Assembly: GCA_016713275.1 (NCBI GenBank)
Contig: JADJPL010000013.1
Span: 1-64,000 of the forward strand
DNA from: Haliscomenobacter sp.
Lineage (GTDB): Bacteria; Bacteroidota; Bacteroidia; Chitinophagales; Saprospiraceae
Direction: 5' to 3'
DNA length: 64,000 nt
Below are positions 45,923-53,826 of this stretch, in pieces; position 1 is the stretch's first letter; each line of letters starts with the position of its first letter. The notes beneath the pieces are model-generated. The model was given only the letters and a program-made list of their open reading frames with translations. It searched no databases and was not told the DNA's origin. Both the position numbers and the translations under genes were made by a program.

Positions 45923-47038
45923 ATGCCTGTCAATTCCTGGACCCGTTACCTCATTGGCGTTCTGGCCATGTTGCTCATAGGCTTTTTTGTCTACCGTTTC
46001 AGCAATATCGTGGCCTACGTACTGGCTGCCTGGGTGCTGTCGCTCATCGGCTCCCCCCTGGTGCGCATGTACCGGCGGATCAAGATCGGGCGGTTACGCG
46101 TTGGCGTAAGCGCAGCTGCACTCCTGACCATCCTGACGTTTTTTCTGGTGGGCGGCCTTTTTTTATTATTGTTTATCCCTTTGATTATCAAGCAGGCCAA
46201 CAACCTGGCCCATGTAGACTACCTCGCGATTGCGGGCACTTTGGAAGTTCCTTTCAATCGGCTGATCCACTGGCTCAGCCAATACGGGGTAACGGTTCCA
46301 GCTGATTCGCTGGAAGGCCTCGTTCAGCGTTCGCTCAAGGGATGGTTTGAGCCTAACCGGCTAAGCCATATGCTGACCCAGGCGGTCACCGCGGTGGGGA
46401 ATACGCTGGTCAATGTTTTTTCTACCATTTTTATCACGTTCTTTTTCCTTCAGGAACGGCGTTTGTTTATGAACTTTATCTTGGCTATCACGCCGGAAGC
46501 GTATGAGGAACCCGCCCGGGAAACCATGAGGGATACCGTGCTACTGCTGAGCCGCTACTTCCGCGGGATTCTGCTGCAAATCACCATCATCACCGTTTAT
46601 GTCAGCGTTTTTCTGACCATCCTTGGGGTGAAGAATGCCCTGCTGATCGGATTTTTTGCTGCCATCATGAATATGATTCCCTACCTGGGACCCTTATTTG
46701 GCGGCGCCTTTGGGATCTTTATCACCCTTTCTTCCAACCTCGAACTCGACTTTTACACCGAGATGCTCCCTTTGCTGGGCAAGGTCCTGGGGGTATTTAT
46801 CACGGTTCAGTGGTTAGACAACTACTTCCTCTCGCCGACCATTTTCTCGAAAAGCGTGCTGGCCCACCCGCTGGAAATCTTCCTGGTGGTGCTTATGGGC
46901 GCCAACGTGGCCGGAGTTGTGGGGATGGTACTGGCGATCCCGGCCTATACCATTTTCCGGGTGTTCGCAAAGGAATTCCTGCACCAATTCAAAATTGTGC
47001 AGAAAATGACCGACCGGATGAAGCAGTACGGGATCTGA
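45923..47038 (+). CDS. AI-2E family transporter (YdiK/TqsA-like permease)
   Basis: A 371-residue membrane protein with eight or so helices. Its hallmark is the C-terminal block GFFAAIMNMIPYLGPLFGGAFGIFITL then VLGVFITVQWLDNYFLSPTIFSKSV, and LEIFLVVLMGANVAGVVGMVLAIPAY. Relatives export autoinducer-2 or other solutes; the substrate here is unknown. The start ATG 45923 is chosen because the 15 upstream codons overlap the previous gene tail. Confidence 0.9.
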   Translation: MPVNSWTRYLIGVLAMLLIGFFVYRFSNIVAYVLAAWVLSLIGSPLVRMYRRIKIGRLRVGVSAAALLTILTFFLVGGLFLLLFIPLIIKQANNLAHVDYLAIAGTLEVPFNRLIHWLSQYGVTVPADSLEGLVQRSLKGWFEPNRLSHMLTQAVTAVGNTLVNVFSTIFITFFFLQERRLFMNFILAITPEAYEEPARETMRDTVLLLSRYFRGILLQITIITVYVSVFLTILGVKNALLIGFFAAIMNMIPYLGPLFGGAFGIFITLSSNLELDFYTEMLPLLGKVLGVFITVQWLDNYFLSPTIFSKSVLAHPLEIFLVVLMGANVAGVVGMVLAIPAYTIFRVFAKEFLHQFKIVQKMTDRMKQYGI

Positions 47039-47042
47039 GGGG

Positions 47043-48212
47043 TTACCTGAATTCTCCGCTGCGGTCGTACTCCTGGAACTTTTCCCAGGCTTTGGATGCC
47101 AGCAAGTCGGTGAGCTGCTCCAGGTAGTAACTGCCTGCTGCGGGATCTACCGGACGGCCCAGGTGGCTTTCCAGCCGGAGCAGATGCTGCACGTTGCGGG
47201 CAATGCGGCGGGTAAACGGGGTAGGGGCCTCTTTGAGCGCCGCGTTGGCAGGGAGTACGTACAACCGGTCGGCGCCGCCTATAATGGCCGACATCGCCTG
47301 GGCGCCCGCCCGGATCATATTGGTATGTACTTGTTCGTCCTGGGTTTCTTTGGCCAAATGGGCGACGATTTCGAGCGGTTCAGGAGCGGTAATCCCAAAC
47401 GCATTCAGCACGTTGTTCCAGAGAATCCGCAAAGCACGGAGTTTCGCAATTTCCGGGAAAAAGCTGGCGCTCAAAGCGACCGAAAACTGGAGGAAATGAT
47501 GCGTCTGGGAAGCCGGTATTCCGTGCGCTTCCATGCGGGCGAGGTATTCGGCGCCTTTGGCAATCATCAATGCCAGTTCATTGGAGAGTTCGGAAGCGCC
47601 TGCATGGTAATACCGTCCATTGACCTGCAATACCTTGAAATGAGGCAATTCGGCTGCGCAGAACCGGATCGCCTCAACCAGATCGCCGAAGGGAGGCTCG
47701 GTCCAATCCAGAAACGGATCAAAATCGATCGAACCCCGCACTTTAGATTTATCTACGCCCTGCCGGTCCAGCCAGCCAGAGAATCGCTGCAGCAGCCCCA
47801 GCGGGTCTTTATCGGGGTAAAACTCCCCGAAGTTCAAGACGGTGGTTTCGGGGTCAATGCCATCGAGCAAGGCTTCCAATTCGGGTTCCGTCAATTTGCG
47901 GAGCAGCAAAAAGCCCGGGGAATTGATCCCGCCCCGGATGGCCTCCCGGGCAAGCGCGTTCGCCGCGGCAGGGTCTTCTACCTCGAAAATTTCCCCAATC
48001 TCCCACGTCCCAAGCGGGCGGGCATTGAGGATAACGCCTCTCCATTCCGGCCGGTCTTCCGGAAAGTACATCGGGTCGATGGCCAATTCATCTTCCAGAT
48101 TCCAGCGAAGGGAAGCCCAGGAGTTTCCCTTCAGATCCTTTTCCAGTTGGGCGATCCATTGCGCTTTGGTTGTTCCGGGGAACAAGGCGTACAGTTGGTC
48201 CAATGAGTCCAT
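47043..48212 (-). CDS. mutA: Methylmalonyl-CoA mutase, small (beta) subunit
   Basis: A 389-residue protein resembling the small subunit of the heterodimeric mutase that isomerises methylmalonyl-CoA and succinyl-CoA. Family features include QLEKDLKG near the start, YYHAGASELSNELALMIAKGAEYL, and a C-terminal GGADRLYVLPANAAL ... LLRLESHLGRPVDPAAGSYYLEQLTDLLA. The small subunit lacks the cobalamin-binding DXHXXG domain. The large subunit gene is not in this window, though mutase genes are usually paired. The nearby thiolase and FadB-like genes suggest acyl-CoA metabolism. Confidence 0.85.
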   Translation of the reverse strand: MDSLDQLYALFPGTTKAQWIAQLEKDLKGNSWASLRWNLEDELAIDPMYFPEDRPEWRGVILNARPLGTWEIGEIFEVEDPAAANALAREAIRGGINSPGFLLLRKLTEPELEALLDGIDPETTVLNFGEFYPDKDPLGLLQRFSGWLDRQGVDKSKVRGSIDFDPFLDWTEPPFGDLVEAIRFCAAELPHFKVLQVNGRYYHAGASELSNELALMIAKGAEYLARMEAHGIPASQTHHFLQFSVALSASFFPEIAKLRALRILWNNVLNAFGITAPEPLEIVAHLAKETQDEQVHTNMIRAGAQAMSAIIGGADRLYVLPANAALKEAPTPFTRRIARNVQHLLRLESHLGRPVDPAAGSYYLEQLTDLLASKAWEKFQEYDRSGEFR

Positions 48213-48334
48213 AGACTTGGGGCGGAGGGGCGGTACTTAGGCCTCTGCAAGGCCTAATTTACGCAATAGAACTTCGTCTGCCGTTCTTTGCCTTTAATTT
48301 TTTTCCGGGATGAACTTTTTTTCGGGCAAATGGT

Positions 48335-48374
48335 TAAATTTGTGTTCATTCATTAAGTATTAGATTAAATCTAA
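48335..48374 (+). promoter_or_regulatory. isc promoter -7 box and DtxR-like operator
   Basis: TAAATTTG at 48335-48342 fits the Bacteroidota TAnnTTTG element. TTAGATTAAATCTAA at 48360-48374 is a perfect palindrome around its central A, ending 10 bases before the iscS ATG. It matches a DtxR/IdeR-type box and is almost identical to one before feoA at 56077-56091. Confidence 0.6.
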
Positions 48375-48384
48375 ATAAACTGAC

Positions 48385-49611
48385 ATGGCCCATAACACCA
48401 GAAGGGTTTATCTGGACAACAATGCCACCACCCCTACCGATCCCCGGGTTGTAGAAGCGATGCTGCCCTATTTCTACCAAATGCCTGGCAATGCCGCCAG
48501 CAGGAACCACCCTTTTGGCTGGGAAGCAGAAGAAGGCGTTGACTATGCGCGCGAACAAATCGCTTCGCTCATCCAGGTCGATCCCAAAGAGATCATCTTT
48601 ACTTCCGGAGCTACGGAATCGGACAATCTCGCCATCAAGGGCGTATTTGAGATGTACCGCAGCAAAGGGAATCATATTATTACCGTTAAGACGGAGCACA
48701 AAGCCGTTCTGGATACGTGCCACAAGTTGGAAAAGATGGGAGCCGAAGTTACCTATCTGGATGTGGCGGAAGATGGGCTGATCGACCTGGCCGCTTTGGA
48801 AGCTGCGATCAAACCATCTACCATCCTGGTGTCGGTGATGTGGGCCAATAACGAAACCGGGGTAATCCAGCCTATGAAAGCCATCGGCGACATCTGCGCG
48901 CGTCATGGCGTTTTGTTCATGAGCGATGCCACCCAGGCGGTGGGTAAAATTCCGGTATATCCCAAAGAAACAGGCGTACACCTTATAGCATTCACGTCGC
49001 ACAAAATGTACGGCCCGAAGGGTGTTGGGGCGCTTTACGTTAGCCGCAAAGCTCCCCGGGTGAAGGTTACCGCTCAGATGGACGGGGGCGGCCACGAGCG
49101 CGGCATGCGCTCTGGTACGCTCAATGTGCCCGGTATCGTCGGCTTCGGCAAAGCCGCTGAGATTGCCAGAAAGGAAATGGCTCAGGACGCCGAACGGCTG
49201 AGCAAATTGCGCGACAGGCTCGAAGCCGCTTTCCTCGCCAACCTCGAGGAAGTGTACGTCAACGGCAACCGCGAACACCGCATGCCGCACGTAACCAATA
49301 TTTCATTCAAACACGTGGAAGGCGAAGGCCTGATGATGACCTTCAACCAAAATATCGCCCTGTCTTCCGGCTCTGCCTGTACCTCCGCTTCCCTGGAACC
49401 TTCTTACGTCCTGGTTGCGCTGGGATTGGGCGACGATCTGGCACACTCTTCCCTGCGTTTCAGCCTCGGCCGCTTTACTACGGAAGATGATATCGATTAT
49501 GTAATCGAAAAGGTGGGATCGGGAGTCAACCATATGCGCGACCTGAGCCCGATCTGGGAAATGTACAAGGAAGGGATTGACCTGAATTCCGTCAATTGGC
49601 AGGAGCATTAA
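48385..49611 (+). CDS. iscS: Cysteine desulfurase IscS
   Basis: A 408-residue PLP enzyme that takes sulfur from cysteine for Fe-S cluster assembly. K207 in TSHKMYGPKG binds the cofactor. The catalytic loop is SSGSACTSASLEPS with C332. Motifs ATESDNLAIKG and TEHKAVLD also fit. It heads iscS-iscU-iscA, with short spacers of 62 and 12 bases. An iron-box-like palindrome sits just before the start. Confidence 0.95.
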   Translation: MAHNTRRVYLDNNATTPTDPRVVEAMLPYFYQMPGNAASRNHPFGWEAEEGVDYAREQIASLIQVDPKEIIFTSGATESDNLAIKGVFEMYRSKGNHIITVKTEHKAVLDTCHKLEKMGAEVTYLDVAEDGLIDLAALEAAIKPSTILVSVMWANNETGVIQPMKAIGDICARHGVLFMSDATQAVGKIPVYPKETGVHLIAFTSHKMYGPKGVGALYVSRKAPRVKVTAQMDGGGHERGMRSGTLNVPGIVGFGKAAEIARKEMAQDAERLSKLRDRLEAAFLANLEEVYVNGNREHRMPHVTNISFKHVEGEGLMMTFNQNIALSSGSACTSASLEPSYVLVALGLGDDLAHSSLRFSLGRFTTEDDIDYVIEKVGSGVNHMRDLSPIWEMYKEGIDLNSVNWQEH

Positions 49612-49673
49612 GACCCCTTTCCACCTATCTGTCCAACTTTTGAATTTTTCGCTAAATAAAAAACTCCCTAAAC

Positions 49674-50090
49674 ATGGCTTACTCGGATAAAGTTCTCGAA
49701 CATTTCAAAAATCCCCGCAACGTGGGCACCCTGGACAAAAGCGACAAGAACGTCGGTACCGGGCTGGTAGGCGCCCCTGAATGCGGCGATGTCATGCGCC
49801 TTCAAATTCAGGTAGATCCGGAAACCCATACGATCGTCGATGCCAAGTTCAAAACCTTTGGCTGCGGGTCAGCGATCGCTTCCTCTTCTTTGGCCACCGA
49901 GTGGTTGAAAGGGAAATCGGTAGATGAAGCGCTGACGATCGATAATATGGATATTGTGGAAGAACTGGCCTTGCCGCCCGTCAAGATCCACTGTTCCGTA
50001 CTGGCAGAAGACGCAATCCGCAGCGCGATTGCGGATTACCAGCAAAAAAATGGCATGGAGGTTACCTCCAGCGCAGAAAAAGCGCACTAA
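49674..50090 (+). CDS. iscU: Fe-S cluster assembly scaffold IscU
   Basis: A 138-residue scaffold with three conserved cysteines, C37 in GAPECGDVM, C64 in FGCGSAIASSS and C107 in PPVKIHCSVLAE, plus the LPPVK motif used by Hsp70 chaperones. Clusters are built here from IscS sulfur. Start is ATG 49674 after iscS. Chaperones hscA/hscB and ferredoxin are not in the window. Confidence 0.95.
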   Translation: MAYSDKVLEHFKNPRNVGTLDKSDKNVGTGLVGAPECGDVMRLQIQVDPETHTIVDAKFKTFGCGSAIASSSLATEWLKGKSVDEALTIDNMDIVEELALPPVKIHCSVLAEDAIRSAIADYQQKNGMEVTSSAEKAH

Positions 50091-50102
50091 ACGTTCGTCC
50101 AC

Positions 50103-50429
50103 ATGATATTTGTTTCCGATAGCGCCAAGGAAAAGATTTCCGAAATCCGGTCTCAGGAAAAATTTGGACCGGACTATTTTGTGCGGGTCAGCGTCACCAG
50201 CGGCGGCTGCTCGGGCTTGACCTATATGATGGATTTCGACAACGAGTCCAAGCCCAACGATCAGGTATTCGAAGACAACGGGGTGAAAGTGGTGACCGAT
50301 CTGAAAAGCTTTCTGTATCTGTTCAATACCACCCTGGAGTTTTCAGGAGGCCTGAATGGCAAGGGTTTTTCTTTTAATAATCCCAACGCGGCCCGAACTT
50401 GCGGTTGCGGGGAAAGTTTCGCCGTTTAG
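50103..50429 (+). CDS. iscA: Iron-sulfur cluster assembly protein IscA (HesB family)
   Basis: A 108-residue A-type carrier with the three signature cysteines, C36 in SGGCSG and C100/C102 in RTCGCGESF. It accepts or delivers clusters from IscU to client apoproteins. A strong Rho-independent terminator downstream closes the operon. Confidence 0.93.
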   Translation: MIFVSDSAKEKISEIRSQEKFGPDYFVRVSVTSGGCSGLTYMMDFDNESKPNDQVFEDNGVKVVTDLKSFLYLFNTTLEFSGGLNGKGFSFNNPNAARTCGCGESFAV

Positions 50430-50474
50430 GGTAGCCTCCAGGCGGTTTCTTCCCCTGGATGCCTTTAATTCGGT

Positions 50475-50514
50475 AAAAAAGAGGATGCTTGCGAAAAGTC
50501 ATCCTCTTTTTTTA
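50475..50514 (+). terminator. Rho-independent terminator of the isc operon
   Basis: AAGAGGATG (50479-50487), a 12-nt loop, CATCCTCTT, followed by a run of T. It ends the iscS-iscU-iscA transcript 45 bases after the iscA stop. Confidence 0.9.
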
Positions 50515-50578
50515 TTTTGGACCAGGAATATTTTAGACCCCGTCCACCATCCCCCGTCCCCCGTCAACCGTCTACACC

Positions 50579-51727
50579 ATGATCCGAATCGGCTTCGACG
50601 CCAACCGCCTTTTTACCAACCGGACCGGGTTAGGCAATTACAGCCGCAACCTGCTGAATAATCTCGCGTATTACTACCCGGATCATGCCTATTTTTTGTA
50701 CACCCCCAGGCTAGTTAGAAACCCGGAAACCCGGTTTTTCCTGAACAGCCCGCTTTTCCACGTGACCCACCCGCGCGGGTTTCAGCGTTTTTTCTGGAAC
50801 TCGGAACTGCTGCCGGAAACCCTGAAACGGCGGAAAGTGGCCCTTTTTCACGGCTTAAGCAACGAGCTGCCTTCCGGCCTGCGGGGGCTGCCGATCCGGC
50901 GGATGGTGACGATCCACGACCTGGTTTTCAAGAGGCATCCCAAGTTTTACCGGTTGGCAGACCGGGTGTTGCTCCACGCCAAAATCCGTTATGCTTGCGA
51001 ACATGCGCATCAGATCATCGCTACCAGCGAACATACCCGGAAAGACATTCTCGAATTCTACGATGTGCCGGAGGAAAAGGTCAAGGTGATCTACCAGACG
51101 TGCTCCGAACGGTTTTTGCAGGAAAAAGCGCCCCGCCTTCTGGAAGGCGTTGTGAAAAAGTACCGGATACCGGAGGCTTATTTTCTGTATGTCGGGGCGA
51201 TTACGGAGCGTAAAAATTTGCTGGGCGTGGTGCAGGCGCTCCAGCAATTGCCGTCTGCCCTTCGTCTGCCTCTGGTGGTTATCGGAAGTGGCACGACCTA
51301 CAAGATCAAGGTGCAAAGCTTTTTGCTTCGCCACCGCATGCTGGATCAGGTCCATTTCATCCAGGCCGATCCGCAGGATTTACCGGCGATTTATCAGAAA
51401 GCCGCGCTGTTTCTCTATCCGTCGTTTTACGAGGGGTTTGGGATACCGGTACTGGAGGCTTTATTCAGCCGAATTCCGGTGGTTACCTCCAACCGATCGT
51501 CCTTGCCGGAAGTAGCAGGCCCCGGCGCCTATCTGGCCGACCCATACCGGCCGGAATCCATCGCGGAAGGGATTCAGCAACTGCTTGGAGCAGAGGACTA
51601 TCGCCAGCAAGCCATTGAGTCGGGATACCGGCATGCGCTTGGGTTCCATGGAGAAGTACTGGCGGAAAAAATGATGCATACCTATTATACCCTTCTGGGG
51701 AGAAGAGACATTCCCAGAAAAGAATAG
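50579..51727 (+). CDS. Glycosyltransferase family 4 protein
   Basis: A 382-residue GT-B glycosyltransferase. N-terminal domain: MIRIGFDANRLFTNRTGLGNYSRNL; donor-binding domain: YFLYVGAITERKNLLGVVQAL, LFLYPSFYEGFGIPVLEALFSRIPVVTSNRSSLPEVAG. The E-x-7-E motif (EGFGIPVLEAL) is typical of the RfaG/PimB group. It would transfer a sugar from a nucleotide donor to a surface glycan precursor. A heptamer tract at 50540-50578 ends directly at its ATG. Confidence 0.92.
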   Translation: MIRIGFDANRLFTNRTGLGNYSRNLLNNLAYYYPDHAYFLYTPRLVRNPETRFFLNSPLFHVTHPRGFQRFFWNSELLPETLKRRKVALFHGLSNELPSGLRGLPIRRMVTIHDLVFKRHPKFYRLADRVLLHAKIRYACEHAHQIIATSEHTRKDILEFYDVPEEKVKVIYQTCSERFLQEKAPRLLEGVVKKYRIPEAYFLYVGAITERKNLLGVVQALQQLPSALRLPLVVIGSGTTYKIKVQSFLLRHRMLDQVHFIQADPQDLPAIYQKAALFLYPSFYEGFGIPVLEALFSRIPVVTSNRSSLPEVAGPGAYLADPYRPESIAEGIQQLLGAEDYRQQAIESGYRHALGFHGEVLAEKMMHTYYTLLGRRDIPRKE

Positions 51728-51760
51728 AACGGTATGGAATTCCTTCGCTGCGGTGTTGGT

Positions 51761-52081
51761 CTATCGGGAACCCTTGAGCAAGCGGATCTGCCGTTTGAGC
51801 TCGGCAATTTCGAGGTCCTTTGCTTCCAGCGAATCCTGTAAGTCGGCTATTTCCTGCTCAAGGGCGGCAATCCGCTGCGCTTTGGAAACAAAAACGGTCC
51901 CCCCGTTATCTTTCGAAGTGGCGGGCTGCTCTACCTGGCCGGTTATTCCCAGAAGCCGCTTGATGTTTTCCACTCCATCTTCCCCATTGGCATAGGAGGC
52001 AATGAGATAAGATAAAGGAGCTAAAATGACTAACAGGATGAAAAAGCGGGCAAATCCCGTGAGCTTTAATCTTCTTGCCAT
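51761..52081 (-). CDS. Small membrane protein with C-terminal coiled coil
   Basis: A 106-residue protein: one N-terminal helix (FARFFILLVILAPLSYLIASY) and a C-terminal coiled coil (QRIAALEQEIADLQDSLEAKDLEIAELKRQIRLL). No enzymatic motif is present. It may be a cell-envelope scaffold. It faces the glycosyltransferase gene; the region downstream of its start to 52579 contains an octamer tract. Confidence 0.65.
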   Translation of the reverse strand: MARRLKLTGFARFFILLVILAPLSYLIASYANGEDGVENIKRLLGITGQVEQPATSKDNGGTVFVSKAQRIAALEQEIADLQDSLEAKDLEIAELKRQIRLLKGSR

Positions 52082-52242
52082 TACTCAGTGCGTTTTTTTG
52101 TCGTACCAGAGGAATAAACCTTTGCTGATCCTTTTACAAATATAGGAATCCTGCCGGGCAATACACCGGATTATCTACATAAAGGCGTTTTCCCCGGACG
52201 AATTCCCCGCCGCCCGCCCCCAGGTGTAGCAGGCGCATATTC

Positions 52243-52535
52243 TAGCGTCTCTACCGCTACCTCGCTACCCCGTTACTTCGCCACTTCGCAACCTCGCCAC
52301 TTCGCCACCTCGCCACCTCGCCACCTCGCCACCTCGCCACCTCGCAACCCCGCAACCTCGCCACCTCGCAACCTCGCAACCTCGCCACTTCGCAACCTCG
52401 CCACCCCGCAACCTCGCAACCTCGCAACCTCCCTCGCAACCTCGCCACCCCGCTACCTCGCAACCTCGCAACTTCGCAACTTCGCAACCCCGCAACCCCG
52501 CAACCTCGCAACCTCGCAACCTTACAACCTTACAA
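52243..52535. repeat. Octamer tandem repeat tract
   Basis: About 35 imperfect 8-bp units such as GCAACCTC, GCCACCTC, GCCACTTC and GCAACCCC, ending about 45 bases before the thiolase-like start. It is non-coding; open frames on the minus strand are repeat translations. The same unit reappears at 58415-58515. Confidence 0.9.
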
Positions 52536-52579
52536 TAGGTAACATTTCCTATTTTTGAACAAAGAAACCAACGCCATAC

Positions 52580-53785
52580 ATGCAAGACGCTTATCTGTTT
52601 GATGCGGTACGCACGCCCCGGGACTGCCGGTTGCCGGGAAGTGCTTTAAATGAAATCAAGCCCATTGATCTGCTGGGTTCCTTGCTGGAGGCGGTTCAGC
52701 TCCGTAACGGATTGCAGGGAGACGAAATCGACGACTTGTTGCTGGGGGTGGTTCAGCCATTGGAGGATTACAGCGTGAACATCGCCCGGGCTGCCCTTAT
52801 GAAAATGGGATGGGGGCAAGGGGTGAGCGGCATGACGCTCAACCGGAATGCTGCCTCCGGATTGTCGGCCCTCAACCTGGCCGCGACCAAGCTGGGGGCG
52901 GGCATCGATAGCCTGGTTCTGGCGGGCGGAGTGGATAGTTTGAGCCGGACGATGCTTCGCCCGCTGGACACGAACTCGATCAGCGACCCGGAGTGGCTGC
53001 GTCTGGCAAGATATATCCCCCAGTCGTTGGCTGCTGATCTCCTGGGAACGCATGATGGGGTGACCAGAGAAGCGGCCGACGGCTATGCCGTGCGATCGTG
53101 GCAGCGGGCGCTGCAAGCCCAGCAAGAGGGGCGTTTTTCGTCTTCGGTCATTTCGCTAACCGACCGGAATGGTCTTCCCTTATTAAAGGAAGACCAAATC
53201 CGCTGGGAAAACCTGACCCAGGAAGGGCTGGCGCATTTGGAGCCCGTCAACCCGCCTCTGCATACGCCCGGATTTCACGAGATTGCGCTTTCCCGGTTTC
53301 CGCACCTGGAAACGGTCAACCCGATTCATACAGAGGGGAATTCGGCCCCACTGACCGACGGCGCCGCGCTCCTCCTTTTGGGTACCCTGGAGAAAGGCAG
53401 GGCATTGGGACTGCGACCCAGGGCCCGCATCCGGTCGATGAGCCATTGCTGTTCGGATCCGGTCATCGCCTTTCTGGGCGCTACCGAAGCAGCCAGGCAA
53501 TGCCTGAAATTGGCAGGCCTGACGCCCAAGGACGTCCAGTTATGGCAGTGCAACGAGCCCTTTGCGGCTATTCCCCTTTATTTTGAAAAGGCCATGGACG
53601 TGCCCGAAGAACGGCTCAATCCCAACGGCGGCGCCATCGCGCTGGGCAAAGCCGTGGCCGCCAGCGGCGCCATATTGATGGGAATGTTATTGGAGGAAAT
53701 GGAACGCCTCGGCCTCGAAACCGGCCTCGCCGCAGTAGCCGCAGAAGGCGGCGCCGGCGTGGCTACCCTGATCGAACGCATATAA
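52580..53785 (+). CDS. Thiolase-superfamily protein lacking the usual catalytic residues
   Basis: A 401-residue thiolase-fold protein that starts FDAVRTPRD (residues 7-15) and keeps the fold landmarks: LVLAGGVDSLSRTML, EGNSAPLTDGAALLLL and CNEPFAAIPLYF. But the nucleophile position (NRxCASG) reads NRNAASG with Ala91, the histidine position in GAIALGHP reads GAIALGKA (Lys357), and the second cysteine (CxGGxG) reads AEGGAG with Ala388. Three of the key residues are missing, so normal thiolysis is doubtful. It precedes a FadB-like gene by 41 bases. A non-catalytic or altered partner is more likely. Confidence 0.85.
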   Translation: MQDAYLFDAVRTPRDCRLPGSALNEIKPIDLLGSLLEAVQLRNGLQGDEIDDLLLGVVQPLEDYSVNIARAALMKMGWGQGVSGMTLNRNAASGLSALNLAATKLGAGIDSLVLAGGVDSLSRTMLRPLDTNSISDPEWLRLARYIPQSLAADLLGTHDGVTREAADGYAVRSWQRALQAQQEGRFSSSVISLTDRNGLPLLKEDQIRWENLTQEGLAHLEPVNPPLHTPGFHEIALSRFPHLETVNPIHTEGNSAPLTDGAALLLLGTLEKGRALGLRPRARIRSMSHCCSDPVIAFLGATEAARQCLKLAGLTPKDVQLWQCNEPFAAIPLYFEKAMDVPEERLNPNGGAIALGKAVAASGAILMGMLLEEMERLGLETGLAAVAAEGGAGVATLIERI

Positions 53786-53826
53786 CCCGCACCGATTTTT
53801 TGCCTGGATAGCACAAATACGCCTAC

